Part shown: positions 33,195-41,578 of the stretch, one piece after another
Layout: every line of letters starts with the position of its first letter
How positions within the stretch are numbered: the stretch's first letter is position 1
From: an uncultured Nitrosomonadales bacterium
GTDB taxonomy: Bacteria > Pseudomonadota > Gammaproteobacteria > Burkholderiales > Gallionellaceae
DNA: 47,766 nucleotides
Assembly: GCA_903915035.1 (NCBI GenBank)
Contig: CAIWRI010000057.1
Coordinates: 1-47,766, forward strand
Direction: 5' to 3'
The notes under the pieces: generated by a model
Told to the model about the DNA's origin: nothing
Databases searched by the model: none
Seen by the model: the letters and a program-made list of their open reading frames with translations, nothing else
Program-made: the position numbers and the translations under genes

Positions 33195-34229
33195 TTAGCA
33201 GATTCTGGGCAGTTGCTCACCGGCCAACCAGTCAACCATGCGGCGACCACCCAGCTTTGTCGTCATTTGTACGAAGTGATGAGCATCCTCCCTGACTTCA
33301 CCGATGACAGCCGCCTCTCGCGCCTGAGGGTGCGCGCGCATCACGGCAAGCAAGTGCGCGGCATCTCCGGGTGCACAAATTGCAATCAGTTTGCCTTCAT
33401 TGGCAATATATAACGGATCAAGGCCTAAAAACTCGCATGCCGCTGCGACTGACTCATGCACCACAATGGCGGCTTCATCAAGCAGCATCCCGACAGCAGA
33501 TTGCTGCGCGATTTCATTCACGGTGGTGGCAAGCCCGCCGCGAGTCGGATCGCGCAAAACGCGCAAGTTCACACCAGAGGCCAGCATGGCCGCCACCAGG
33601 GTATGCAATGCGGCGGTATCCGAGACGATGGGCGCATCAAAACTCAGATTCTCGCGCATCGACAATACCGCCATGCCGTGATCGCCGATGGAACCTGACA
33701 GCAATATCTTGTCGCCGTGCCGCGCTTGATCACCCGATAAATTAATCCCGTCGGCCACAACGCCGACACAGGTAGTGGTGATGAATACCCCGTCCCCCTT
33801 ACCCTGCTCCACCACTTTGGTATCTCCAGTGACTATCGGCACGCCCGCATCAACCGCCGCCTGCGCCATGGATAAAACGATGCGCTTCAGTTCAGAGAGC
33901 AAAAATCCTTCTTCAAGGATGAAAGCTGCAGATAAATAAAGCGGTACGGCTCCCATCATCGCCACATCGTTGATCGTGCCATGTACCGACAAACAGCCTA
34001 TATCGCCCCCGGCGAAAAACAATGGCGATACCACATGACTGTCGGTGGACATTACCAGTCGTCCTGATGCAGGTGGCAGCAAGGTACCATCATTGCCCTG
34101 CGCCAGATACGGATTATCAAAAGCGGCCGCGAACAGCTCCGTGATCAGCTGCGCCATGCTCCGCCCGCCTGCACCATGCGACAGCTCGACGCGTCCGTTT
34201 TTGAAATCAACTGTGTAGCGAATAGTCAA
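33195..34229 (-). CDS. hypE: Hydrogenase maturation factor HypE
   Basis: HypE (344 residues) dehydrates the carbamoyl group passed from HypF to a thiocyanate on its C-terminal cysteine, making the cyanide ligands of the [NiFe] centre. The protein ends PRIC, the required C-terminal Cys. The N-terminal ELSHGAGGRSM and the ATP-binding GDTKVVEQGKGDG and LRDPTRGGLATTVNE are intact. I place the start at a TTG (34229), which overlaps the hypD stop as TTGA and has GGGAGG (34237-34242) seven bases upstream; the longer frame would read through hypD. It ends the hyp operon. Confidence 0.93.
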   Translation of the reverse strand: MTIRYTVDFKNGRVELSHGAGGRSMAQLITELFAAAFDNPYLAQGNDGTLLPPASGRLVMSTDSHVVSPLFFAGGDIGCLSVHGTINDVAMMGAVPLYLSAAFILEEGFLLSELKRIVLSMAQAAVDAGVPIVTGDTKVVEQGKGDGVFITTTCVGVVADGINLSGDQARHGDKILLSGSIGDHGMAVLSMRENLSFDAPIVSDTAALHTLVAAMLASGVNLRVLRDPTRGGLATTVNEIAQQSAVGMLLDEAAIVVHESVAAACEFLGLDPLYIANEGKLIAICAPGDAAHLLAVMRAHPQAREAAVIGEVREDAHHFVQMTTKLGGRRMVDWLAGEQLPRIC

Positions 34230-35335
34230 GGCCGCACCTCCCGAAAACGTCCATACGAATAGTGTGCCGCGCAGGCTCCTTCCGATGACACCATGCACGA
34301 ACCAATTGGATTTTCAGGTGTACACACCGTACCGAAAATTTTGCACTGTTGTGGCATTTTTTCTCCCCGCAAAATGGCGGCACATTCGCAGGCTTTGTGA
34401 TCCGGTACGGCCACATAAGCTACCGGGAATTTCAATTCGGCATCATATTGAGCATAGTGAGCCTTAAGTTTTAACGCGCTGTCAGGCAAACTGCCCAATC
34501 CCCGCCACTCAAAGTCATCACGCACTTCAAACACGACCTCTACCAGCGCCTGCGCCTTTAGATTCCCCTCCCGCGTTACGGCGCGGGTGAATTCATTTTC
34601 AACTGTTGCCTGACCGGCATTGATCTGACGTATCAGCATCAAAATAGCCTGCAGCACATCCAACGGCTCGAATCCTGCGATCACCACCGGTTTTGCATAC
34701 TCGCCGGCAAATATCTCATAAGGCTGGCTGCCGATCACAGTGGAAACATGTGCAGGTCCGATGAAGCCATCCAGCCCGACACCCGTAGTTAAAATGGCAT
34801 GCATCGCCGCCGGCGTCAGCACATGATTGCACAGAATACTGAAATTTTTCAGCCCTTCTGCATCCGCCTGCCTGATCGCAACTGCCGTTGGCGGTGTCGT
34901 TGTTTCAAAACCAATGGCGAAAAAAACAACCTGCCGTAACGGGTTATCGCGCGCGATCTGCAGGGCATCCTGTGTCGAATAAATCATCCGCACATCCGCC
35001 CCCCCGGCTCTTGCACGCATCAGCGTCAGCCCGCCGGATGCGGGAATGCGCATGGTATCGGCATAAGTGCACAGAATGACTTTATGTTCCTTCGCAAGAC
35101 TGATTGCCTGATTCACGCGACCAATTGGCAAGACGCACACAGGGCAACCCGGCCCGTGTATCAGCCTGACATTGTCTGGCAACAAATCAGCCAGACCATA
35201 GCGCGAAATCGCATGAGTATGTCCACCACAGAATTCCATCAGACGATAGCGATGTCCGGCGCTTACCTCGCGGACAATCCCGCTCGCAATGCGTCTGGCC
35301 AGTTGCCCGTCGCGGAATTCATCCACATACTTCAT
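34226..35335 (-). CDS. hypD: Hydrogenase maturation factor HypD
   Basis: HypD (369 residues) is the [4Fe-4S] scaffold on which, with HypC, the Fe(CN)2CO unit is assembled. Visible signatures are [11 protein letters not shown] (about residue 33), [12 protein letters not shown] (about 60) and [10 protein letters not shown] (about 145), plus the C-terminal cysteines that hold the cluster ([26 protein letters not shown]). The start overlaps hypC by four bases (ATGA), implying coupled translation of the two partners. Confidence 0.96.
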   Translation of the reverse strand: MKYVDEFRDGQLARRIASGIVREVSAGHRYRLMEFCGGHTHAISRYGLADLLPDNVRLIHGPGCPVCVLPIGRVNQAISLAKEHKVILCTYADTMRIPASGGLTLMRARAGGADVRMIYSTQDALQIARDNPLRQVVFFAIGFETTTPPTAVAIRQADAEGLKNFSILCNHVLTPAAMHAILTTGVGLDGFIGPAHVSTVIGSQPYEIFAGEYAKPVVIAGFEPLDVLQAILMLIRQINAGQATVENEFTRAVTREGNLKAQALVEVVFEVRDDFEWRGLGSLPDSALKLKAHYAQYDAELKFPVAYVAVPDHKACECAAILRGEKMPQQCKIFGTVCTPENPIGSCMVSSEGACAAHYSYGRFREVRP

Positions 35336-35571
35336 GAACTTGATCCGTTGGCATCCACCGCAGCTAATTCGGCGAATAATGCCAGCGTGCGCAGCGCCTC
35401 CGCTTCATCAAGTTTTTGCAGTGCGAAACCAGCATGTACAATCACGTAATCACCGGCTTCAACATCGTCAACCAGGGCAAGTGAAATTTCCTTGCGCACC
35501 CCTCCCAGATTGATGAGCGCAGTGTCCTTTAAAAGCAACTTTTCGATTCGTGCCGGAATAGCAAGACACAT
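35332..35571 (-). CDS. hypC: Hydrogenase maturation chaperone HypC
   Basis: HypC (79 residues) begins [12 protein letters not shown]; the Cys right after the start Met is the essential residue that binds the iron of the Fe(CN)2CO precursor and transfers it to the hydrogenase large subunit, here HoxH. The middle [20 protein letters not shown] is the usual HypC/HupF end of the OB fold. A strong GAGGAGAGG ribosome site precedes the ATG. It lies between hypF and hypD. Confidence 0.95.
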   Translation of the reverse strand: MCLAIPARIEKLLLKDTALINLGGVRKEISLALVDDVEAGDYVIVHAGFALQKLDEAEALRTLALFAELAAVDANGSSS

Positions 35572-35584
35572 TTACCTCTCCTCA

Positions 35585-36679
35585 TCATTTAACCTCCCTG
35601 TTTCGAACAGCCTGCATGGCAATCCAGGCTTGCCCCAGGGAAATCGAGCTGTCACCGGGTTGTTCTGAAGTCAATACGCGCAGATCCAACGCACTGAGTT
35701 TACTTGATAATTCACGTAATAACAGTTCATTGTAAAAACATCCGCCGCCCAGCGCGATGGTGTGAATATGCTGCGTGCCGGCAGCCTGCTCCGCCCAGTC
35801 GGACAGACCTTGCGCAACCGTGGCGTGAAACAGTGCCGCCCCATATCCGACATCCCGGCAATCCGCCAGTGCGCCCAACAGCGGGGAAAAATCCAGTACG
35901 CCGTTGATACTAATCAAGTAGCCCTCAATCATGGACGCAGCTTTTCCGTGCTGCTGCGCCAGATTCTGAAAAGCGATTGCAGCCTGCGCTTCAAAGGTTT
36001 GAATTTCGCAAACGCCCAGCAGTCCTGCAGCAGCATCAAACAAGCGCCCCATGCTGGATGTTTTCGGGCAGTTAAAGTCGCGCTGCAACATCGCAACGAC
36101 TATTGCGGCACCGGCCTGATCCGGAAAACGCTGAAGAATTTCCTCACCCCGTCCCATTTGAAATAATACCCCGGCCGCCATGCGCCAGGGTTGTTGCGCT
36201 GCCAGATCACCACCGGGCATTGCCATCAACGCCAGATGCCCAAGACGCCTGAAATTGTCCCCTTCGACCTGCAACAGCTCACCGCCCCACGGCATGCCGT
36301 CTGTCCCCAGTCCCACGCCGTCCAGCGCAAGTCCCAGTACCGCGTCAGTAAAACCATGTTCTGCGCAAACGGCGGCAATGTGTGCGTGATGATGTTGCAC
36401 CGCCAGCACAGGCAAGCGGTGCTGCACGGCAAAAGCCTGCGCGAACTGTGTGCTGTAAAAGTCAGGATGCAAATCATGCGCGATGATGTCCGGCACCCGC
36501 TCTTCACACAGGTACGCTGCCATTGCATCAAGCTGCATTCTGGCCGGGGCATTGTCCAGATCGCCGATCAGCGGCGAGACCTGCGCAACGTTGCCGTGCG
36601 TGACACAGATAGTGTTCTTCAGCCAGGCACCGCACGCTAACACGGACGGCTCATCAAACGGCAAGGTATATTTACGCAT
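35585..36679 (-). CDS. hypF: Short HypF: carbamoyltransferase-like (Kae1) half only
   Basis: HypF normally (about 750 residues) has acylphosphatase, zinc-finger, YrdC-like and Kae1-like domains. This 364-residue protein contains only the last. The metal-binding [30 protein letters not shown] and [12 protein letters not shown] are intact. The acylphosphatase, zinc-finger and YrdC parts that make carbamoyl-AMP are absent, and no remnant is visible upstream because hypB overlaps the start by eight bases. Short HypF proteins (HypF1) in the same gene order are known from Cupriavidus necator, so this is probably a functional variant, with carbamoyl-AMP either made by a full-length HypF elsewhere or handled differently. 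I take ATG 36679; a GTG at 36694 is possible. Confidence 0.88.
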   Translation of the reverse strand: MRKYTLPFDEPSVLACGAWLKNTICVTHGNVAQVSPLIGDLDNAPARMQLDAMAAYLCEERVPDIIAHDLHPDFYSTQFAQAFAVQHRLPVLAVQHHHAHIAAVCAEHGFTDAVLGLALDGVGLGTDGMPWGGELLQVEGDNFRRLGHLALMAMPGGDLAAQQPWRMAAGVLFQMGRGEEILQRFPDQAGAAIVVAMLQRDFNCPKTSSMGRLFDAAAGLLGVCEIQTFEAQAAIAFQNLAQQHGKAASMIEGYLISINGVLDFSPLLGALADCRDVGYGAALFHATVAQGLSDWAEQAAGTQHIHTIALGGGCFYNELLLRELSSKLSALDLRVLTSEQPGDSSISLGQAWIAMQAVRNREVK

Positions 36680-37466
36680 CTGACGCTGTAGCACAGCCCG
36701 CTTTCAGCCAGGCCAGCCAGGCCGACATACCTTCGCCGCTTTTAGCTGAGATACGTATTACCTGCAACTTTGGATTAACACGCTGCGCATACTCAATTGC
36801 CAGATCCGCATCGAAATCCAGATAAGGCAGCAAATCGCACTTATTGAGCAGCATCAGATCGGCGGCGCAAAACATATCAGGATATTTGAGGGGCTTATCC
36901 TCCCCTTCGGTCACCGATAAAATCACCACTTTATGCGCCTCACCCAGATCAAAGCCGGCCGGACAGACCAGGTTACCGACGTTTTCAATCAACAACAGAC
37001 TGTCATGCTGCAAATCTAGCTGCGCCATCGCCTGCCCTACACGCTGCGCATCCAGATGGCAACCTCGTCCGGTGTTGATCTGTACAGCCTTCGCACCGGC
37101 GACACGTATGCGCTCCGCATCATGTTCAGTTTGCTGATCACCTTCAATCACCGCCAGCGGGAGTTCACCATTCAGCGCCACGATCGTTTTGACCAACAGA
37201 CTGGTTTTACCCGACCCCGGACTGGATACCAGATTCAGCGCAAAGATACCCCGTTCACGCAAATTCTGGCGATTGATATCGGCATAATCGTTGTTCTTGG
37301 CAAGCAGATCGCGTTCAACCTGAATGACACGCAATTGCACCTTGTCAACCTGCTCGGGATCATCCGATTTGCTCGTCTGAGGCAGACGAAAAGTTAATGC
37401 CCCTTCACCTCGTGCAGGACGCTTTTTGGCAATCAATGTACCACTACACCCGCAAATTGCACACAT
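36672..37466 (-). CDS. hypB: Hydrogenase nickel incorporation GTPase HypB
   Basis: HypB (264 residues) is the SIMIBI GTPase that drives nickel insertion with HypA. The N-terminus MCAICGCSG carries the CxxCGC high-affinity nickel site. The G1 loop [11 protein letters not shown] (about residue 82), [15 protein letters not shown], the GRGCHLDA metal-site loop and the NKCDLLPYL base-recognition motif are all visible. There is no histidine-rich nickel-storage stretch. I start at ATG 37466 with GGAGG upstream. It lies 12 bases after hypA. Confidence 0.95.
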   Translation of the reverse strand: MCAICGCSGTLIAKKRPARGEGALTFRLPQTSKSDDPEQVDKVQLRVIQVERDLLAKNNDYADINRQNLRERGIFALNLVSSPGSGKTSLLVKTIVALNGELPLAVIEGDQQTEHDAERIRVAGAKAVQINTGRGCHLDAQRVGQAMAQLDLQHDSLLLIENVGNLVCPAGFDLGEAHKVVILSVTEGEDKPLKYPDMFCAADLMLLNKCDLLPYLDFDADLAIEYAQRVNPKLQVIRISAKSGEGMSAWLAWLKAGCATASDA

Positions 37467-37478
37467 CACTGCCTCCGG

Positions 37479-37820
37479 TTATTCTACGGATAAATCTTTT
37501 ACACGCATTAGTCTGCCCGCGGTTATTTGCAAATGCGGGCTGTCACACACAGGACAAAGACCGTATAGGGCATCCATCGCAAAAACGGCACCACAATTCC
37601 GACAACAACCGGCACCGGGTGTTTCGATAATATCCAACACGGCATCTTCCGCAAGCGTGCCGCGCATTACGATATCAAAACAGAATCGCATGGCATCGGG
37701 TTCAACTGCTGATAGTTTACCTATTTCCAGCACGACGATACGCACGTGACGAAAGTTTTGCGTCACTGCCGACGTCTCGAATATCTGCAGCAAATTTTCA
37801 GCCAGCGACATTTCGTGCAT
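37479..37820 (-). CDS. hypA: Hydrogenase nickel metallochaperone HypA
   Basis: HypA (113 residues) begins MHEMSLAENLL; the His after Met is the nickel ligand. The zinc site is formed by CRNCGAVF and CPVCDSPHLQI, with an additional preceding Cys (GAGCCRNCG). It passes nickel to the large subunit together with HypB. The ATG lies one base after the stop of the disrupted hupE, so the two were clearly one transcription unit. Confidence 0.94.
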   Translation of the reverse strand: MHEMSLAENLLQIFETSAVTQNFRHVRIVVLEIGKLSAVEPDAMRFCFDIVMRGTLAEDAVLDIIETPGAGCCRNCGAVFAMDALYGLCPVCDSPHLQITAGRLMRVKDLSVE

Positions 37821-37821
37821 G

Positions 37822-38390
37822 TTATGCGAAATACAGTGCGCTACCAATCGGGGAAATCCTAATCCCGGTCAGTCTCAACCATTTGCTATGAGCTGTGCCT
37901 GACAATGCTGTCGCGATACCAATACCTGCCAGATTCAACATTATCGTGAAAACCATAAAACCCGGAGCATAACTCAAACCGGATAAAGTTTTTGGCATTT
38001 CAAGCCCATTCATATCGCCATGGCATAGCGCGAATAGCCAACGATAGTGACGCTTGCTGCCAGCGGCAGACGAATCGAAATCAACAAAATGAGCAGCAGT
38101 GCCATAATATCGCTTGCAACATCTTTCAACATAAGAAATTTTAATGCCCTGCATGCCCAATAAGCCGCAGACTATCATGACACTGACAAAATTTACCGGT
38201 CTCAGCCAGCTTGCGCGCCCGTCAGCCTGTTTTACCCATAAATCTACTGTAATCATTGCAAAAAAAGATCAAGTCCGGTCAACGGATGCGTCAATACCAT
38301 GCAACAAACCTCTTCCGCAACGACATATGCACCGGCTAGTCCGGACATTATCAATAGTAGGGATATACCGATATTAATTAATACTTTCAT
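37822..38390 (-). pseudogene. hupE: Frameshifted hupE/ureJ-type nickel permease
   Basis: Reading the minus strand in pieces recovers a HupE/UreJ protein: a signal-like start (MKVLINIGISLLLIMSGLAG), THPLTGLD, then after a one-base loss in a T run near 38275 the frame resumes as AMITVDLWVKQADG and FVSVMIVCGLLGMQGIK. A second shift is needed near 38120 (giving MALLLILLISIRLPLA) and a third near 38040, returning to LFALCHGDMNGLEMP and GFMVFTIMLNLAGIGIATAL. Each piece matches the expected order of HupE segments (LHPLTGLDHLLAM, LLGM, ALFHGHAHGAEMP, LHLAGIG). At least three indels exclude a working product unless they are assembly errors. HupE would supply nickel for the hydrogenase. Confidence 0.75.
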
Positions 38391-38412
38391 ATAGATACTA
38401 TAGCTACAGGAG

Positions 38413-38440
38413 ATTGTAAACAGTTTAATCCATATTGCAA
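38413..38440 (-). promoter_or_regulatory. Candidate sigma-70 promoter of the hyp operon
   Basis: On the minus strand TTGCAA (38435-38440) and TACAAT (38413-38418) are separated by 16 bases, and the hupE pseudogene ATG is 22 bases downstream of the -10. This would drive hupE-hypABFCDE. On the plus strand only a weak TAGAAT (38481-38486) is visible ahead of hoxF. I see no clear FNR or sigma-54 site in the 138-base divergent region. Confidence 0.4.
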
Positions 38441-38528
38441 AAAATGCATAATGATTGCTGCCAAAGTGGTTTTAAGCGAGTAGAATCACTGCAAAGCAAT
38501 CCTGCCGGTTATCATTCGAGGGGGTCTT

Positions 38529-40328
38529 ATGGTTAGTCAAGTCAGCACGCATGCCGGATATCTTGATGATATTCTTGCCAGACATCACCACCGCACCAAT
38601 CAGTTGTTGCAGGTACTCATCGAGGCGCAGGCGCACTATGGCTATATCCATACCAGTGCTATCGATTATTTAAGCTTGCAGTTGCAACTGCCCCGCGCGC
38701 AAATCGAAGGTGTGGCGAGTTTCTATTCATTTCTGTATTTACAGCCGCACGGCGACTATCGCGTACTTTTCTCCGACAATATCACCGACCGTATGCTGGG
38801 CAACATGGATCTGATGCTAAGCCTGTGCAAGCAACTTTGGGTGGAACCTGGAAAAATTTCAGAAGACGGTTTACTTTTTGTATCCACTACCTCCTGTACC
38901 GGCATGTGTGATCAGGGACCTGCGCTGCTGATAAACAACATCGCCATCAATCAACTGACAGGCGAGCGGATAAATGAAATTTGCGTGCTAATACGTGAGC
39001 GTGTGCCGCTGCTCGAATGGCCCGCTGAATACTTTGAGATTGCCGACAACATCCGGCGCAGTGATATTTTACTGGGCAGCAATTTTCAATCCGGTCGTTC
39101 CTTAACTGCACTACTGCAACGTGGCACCGCTGAAACCTTACAACAAATTAAAGTCTCGCGTCTGCGCGGACGGGGCGGTGCCGGATTTTCGACAGGCATG
39201 AAATGGGAGCTTTGCCAGGCGGCCACGGGCCGTGAGCATTTCGTGGTGTGCAATGCCGATGAAGGTGAACCCGGCACCTTCAAAGATCGTGTATTGCTGA
39301 ACCGTTACGCTGATATGGTCTTCGAAGGCATGACGCTATGCGCTCGCATCATCGGTGCTAAGCGAGGATTTCTGTATCTGCGCGGTGAATATCGCTATCT
39401 GCTGGAACCCTTGCTGTCGGTACTGCAAGGTCGACGTGAGAAAAACCTGCTGGGCACAAGCATACTGGGCAATAACGATTTCAACTTTGACATCGAGATT
39501 CATCTCGGTGCAGGTGCTTACGTATGCGGCGAAGAATCCGCGCTAATAGAATCACTGGAAGGCCATCGCGGTACGCCACGCAATCGCCCTCCTTTTCCGG
39601 TGACTCATGGCTATTTAAATCAGCCTACCGTGGTCAATAACGTCGAAACTTTTGCCGCCACCTGCCTGATCGCGCAAAATGGCGGCGCCTGGTATGCCGG
39701 CATCGGCACCGACACCTCAAGCGGCAGCAAAATCTTATCCGTGTCAGGCGATTGTGAACGACCCGGTCTGTACGAGTACCCGTTTGGCGTCACAGTTGCC
39801 CAGGTACTGAGTGATTGCGGAGCAAAGGATACCCAGGCGGTACAGATAAGCGGTCCCTCCGGTGTGTGTATCGCAGCCGGTGAATTTCAGCGACGCATTG
39901 CGTTTGATGATATACCGACGGCAGGTGCGTTCATGGTATTCGACCAAAGCCGTGATATGTTTGAAGTAGCGCGTAATTTCGTGCATTTTTTTGCACATGA
40001 AAGTTGCGGTTTTTGTACACCCTGCCGTGTAGGCACCTCCTTGCTCTCCAACATGATGGATAAACTGAGTCAGGGTCACGGCTCAGCCTGTGATCTTGTT
40101 GAAATTGAAAAACTCAATCTGTTGTTGCAATCCACCAGTCACTGCGGCCTGGGACATTCAGCCTGCAATCCGGTGCTCGATACGATAGCGAAATTCAAAC
40201 CTGCCTATGACATACGATTGACACATAAAGAATTCACCCCGGCTTTCGATCTGGATAGTGCCTTGTCACAGGCACGGCAGATGACAGGACGTGATGACGC
40301 CGGTGCACACTTGAGGGAATGCGAATGA
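38529..40328 (+). CDS. hoxF: NAD-reducing hydrogenase diaphorase subunit HoxF
   Basis: HoxF (599 residues) is a fusion of a NuoE-like domain (about 1-160) and a NuoF-like domain (about 180-570). The latter has the FMN/NADH loop RGRGGAGFSTGMKW, NADEGEPGTFKDR, GAGAYVCGEESALIESLEG and the [4Fe-4S] ligands SCGFCTPCR with HCGLGHSACNP. In the NuoE-like part only one cysteine pair (SCTGMCDQGPA) is seen; the first pair is replaced within LFSDNITDRM. HoxF exchanges electrons between NAD(H) and the HoxU clusters. The fused NuoE makes this the Cupriavidus type rather than cyanobacterial HoxEF. A GAGGGGG ribosome site precedes the ATG. Confidence 0.95.
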   Translation: MVSQVSTHAGYLDDILARHHHRTNQLLQVLIEAQAHYGYIHTSAIDYLSLQLQLPRAQIEGVASFYSFLYLQPHGDYRVLFSDNITDRMLGNMDLMLSLCKQLWVEPGKISEDGLLFVSTTSCTGMCDQGPALLINNIAINQLTGERINEICVLIRERVPLLEWPAEYFEIADNIRRSDILLGSNFQSGRSLTALLQRGTAETLQQIKVSRLRGRGGAGFSTGMKWELCQAATGREHFVVCNADEGEPGTFKDRVLLNRYADMVFEGMTLCARIIGAKRGFLYLRGEYRYLLEPLLSVLQGRREKNLLGTSILGNNDFNFDIEIHLGAGAYVCGEESALIESLEGHRGTPRNRPPFPVTHGYLNQPTVVNNVETFAATCLIAQNGGAWYAGIGTDTSSGSKILSVSGDCERPGLYEYPFGVTVAQVLSDCGAKDTQAVQISGPSGVCIAAGEFQRRIAFDDIPTAGAFMVFDQSRDMFEVARNFVHFFAHESCGFCTPCRVGTSLLSNMMDKLSQGHGSACDLVEIEKLNLLLQSTSHCGLGHSACNPVLDTIAKFKPAYDIRLTHKEFTPAFDLDSALSQARQMTGRDDAGAHLRECE

Positions 40329-41020
40329 ATAATCCGACTTTCACGCTAGATGGCAAAACGATTCCCTTTACCGAGGGGCAAACCATTATTCAGGCGGCGA
40401 TAGCAGCGAGTGTGTATATTCCGCATCTGTGTTTCAACCCGGAATTCAAGGCGCATGGTTCATGCAAACTTTGCACGGTCAAGGCCAACGGACGGAAAAC
40501 CGCCTCTTGCACTGCGCAACCTCAGCCCGACATGATCGTTGAGAGCAATATTCAGGAACTCAACGATGAACGTCGCGCCTTGTTGCAAATGCTGTTCGTC
40601 GAAGGCAACCACTTCTGTCCGTCCTGTGAGATGAGCGGCCAGTGTCAGTTGCAAGCCACCGCGTATGAACTCAACATGATGTCACCGCACTTCGATCATT
40701 TCTTCCCCGATCGACCGCTGGACGCCTCGCATCCCGAATATTTGCTCGATTTTAACCGCTGTATCCTCTGTTCCTTGTGCGTCCAGGCCAGTCGGGATGT
40801 GGATGGAAAAAACGTGTTTGCCTTGGCCGGGCGCGGCATCAACAGCCATTTGATCGTCAATGCTAGCCAACTGGCAGAAACCGGCTTCAGCGGCGACGAC
40901 AAGGCGGCGCACGTCTGTCCGGTCGGCGTCATTTTGAAAAAACGCGTCGGCTTCGTTGTTCCTGTAGGGCAGCGTAAATATGACTTACTGCCTATCAGTG
41001 CGTTAGCAAAAGGAGACTAA
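40325..41020 (+). CDS. hoxU: NAD-reducing hydrogenase subunit HoxU
   Basis: HoxU (231 residues) is the NuoG-like electron wire between HoxF and HoxY. The N-terminal [2Fe-2S] ligands are in PHLCFNPEF, HGSCKLCTV and ASCTAQP. The His/Cys [4Fe-4S] site is NHFCPSCEMSGQCQLQ, and a further [4Fe-4S] site is CILCSLCVQASRDV with AAHVCPVGVI. I choose the ATG at 40325, eight bases after GAGG and overlapping the hoxF stop, over the ATG at 40319. The short length without a NuoG molybdopterin domain is normal for HoxU. Confidence 0.95.
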   Translation: MNNPTFTLDGKTIPFTEGQTIIQAAIAASVYIPHLCFNPEFKAHGSCKLCTVKANGRKTASCTAQPQPDMIVESNIQELNDERRALLQMLFVEGNHFCPSCEMSGQCQLQATAYELNMMSPHFDHFFPDRPLDASHPEYLLDFNRCILCSLCVQASRDVDGKNVFALAGRGINSHLIVNASQLAETGFSGDDKAAHVCPVGVILKKRVGFVVPVGQRKYDLLPISALAKGD

Positions 41021-41023
41021 TAG

Positions 41024-41569
41024 ATGCCCGTACCCGCAAAATTAAGAGTGGCAACCACGTCTTTGGCAGGCTGTTTTGGCTGTCACATGTCCATACTCGA
41101 CATCGACGAGCGCCTGCTGGCTTTGCTTGAACTGATTGAATTCGATCGTTCACCGTTGACCGATATCAAACACTGTGGCCCTTGTGATATTGGCATCATC
41201 GAAGGTGGTGTGTGCAATGCCGAAAACGTGCATGTGTTGCGTGAATTTCGCGCAAACTGCAAGACATTGATTGCAATCGGCGCGTGTGCGATCAATGGCG
41301 GACTGCCTGCGCAGCGCAATCATTTATCCGTTTCGACGATACTGAATGAAGTCTATCAAACACAGCATGGACTGGTTGGCGGCTTCATTCCAAATGATCC
41401 GGAGCTGCCCTTGCTGCTGGATAAGGTACATCCCATCCATGAAGTGGTGAAAATTGATTATTTCATACCCGGCTGCCCGCCTTCTGCGGATGCCATCTGG
41501 AAAGTGCTGACCGACCTGCTTGCTGGCAAAACGCCTGAACTGGGTCACGGTCTGATTTCTTACGATTAA
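41024..41569 (+). CDS. hoxY: NAD-reducing hydrogenase small subunit HoxY
   Basis: HoxY (181 residues) is the small [NiFe]-hydrogenase subunit carrying the proximal [4Fe-4S] cluster. The four cysteine positions are visible in AGCFGCHMS (about residues 17-20), IGACAINGG (about 85-93) and IPGCPPSADAIW (about 150). The usual GPCDIGIIEGGV is also present. It is short and lacks a Tat signal and the distal cluster domain, as in soluble group 3d enzymes. An AAGGAG site lies nine bases before the ATG. Confidence 0.95.
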   Translation: MPVPAKLRVATTSLAGCFGCHMSILDIDERLLALLELIEFDRSPLTDIKHCGPCDIGIIEGGVCNAENVHVLREFRANCKTLIAIGACAINGGLPAQRNHLSVSTILNEVYQTQHGLVGGFIPNDPELPLLLDKVHPIHEVVKIDYFIPGCPPSADAIWKVLTDLLAGKTPELGHGLISYD

Positions 41570-41578
41570 AGGATACGT

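Noticed and set aside
37822-38256. Single 144-residue protein in front of hypA
   Set aside because: The frame is open only because indels compensate; its middle is out of frame relative to HupE and is better explained as a pseudogene.
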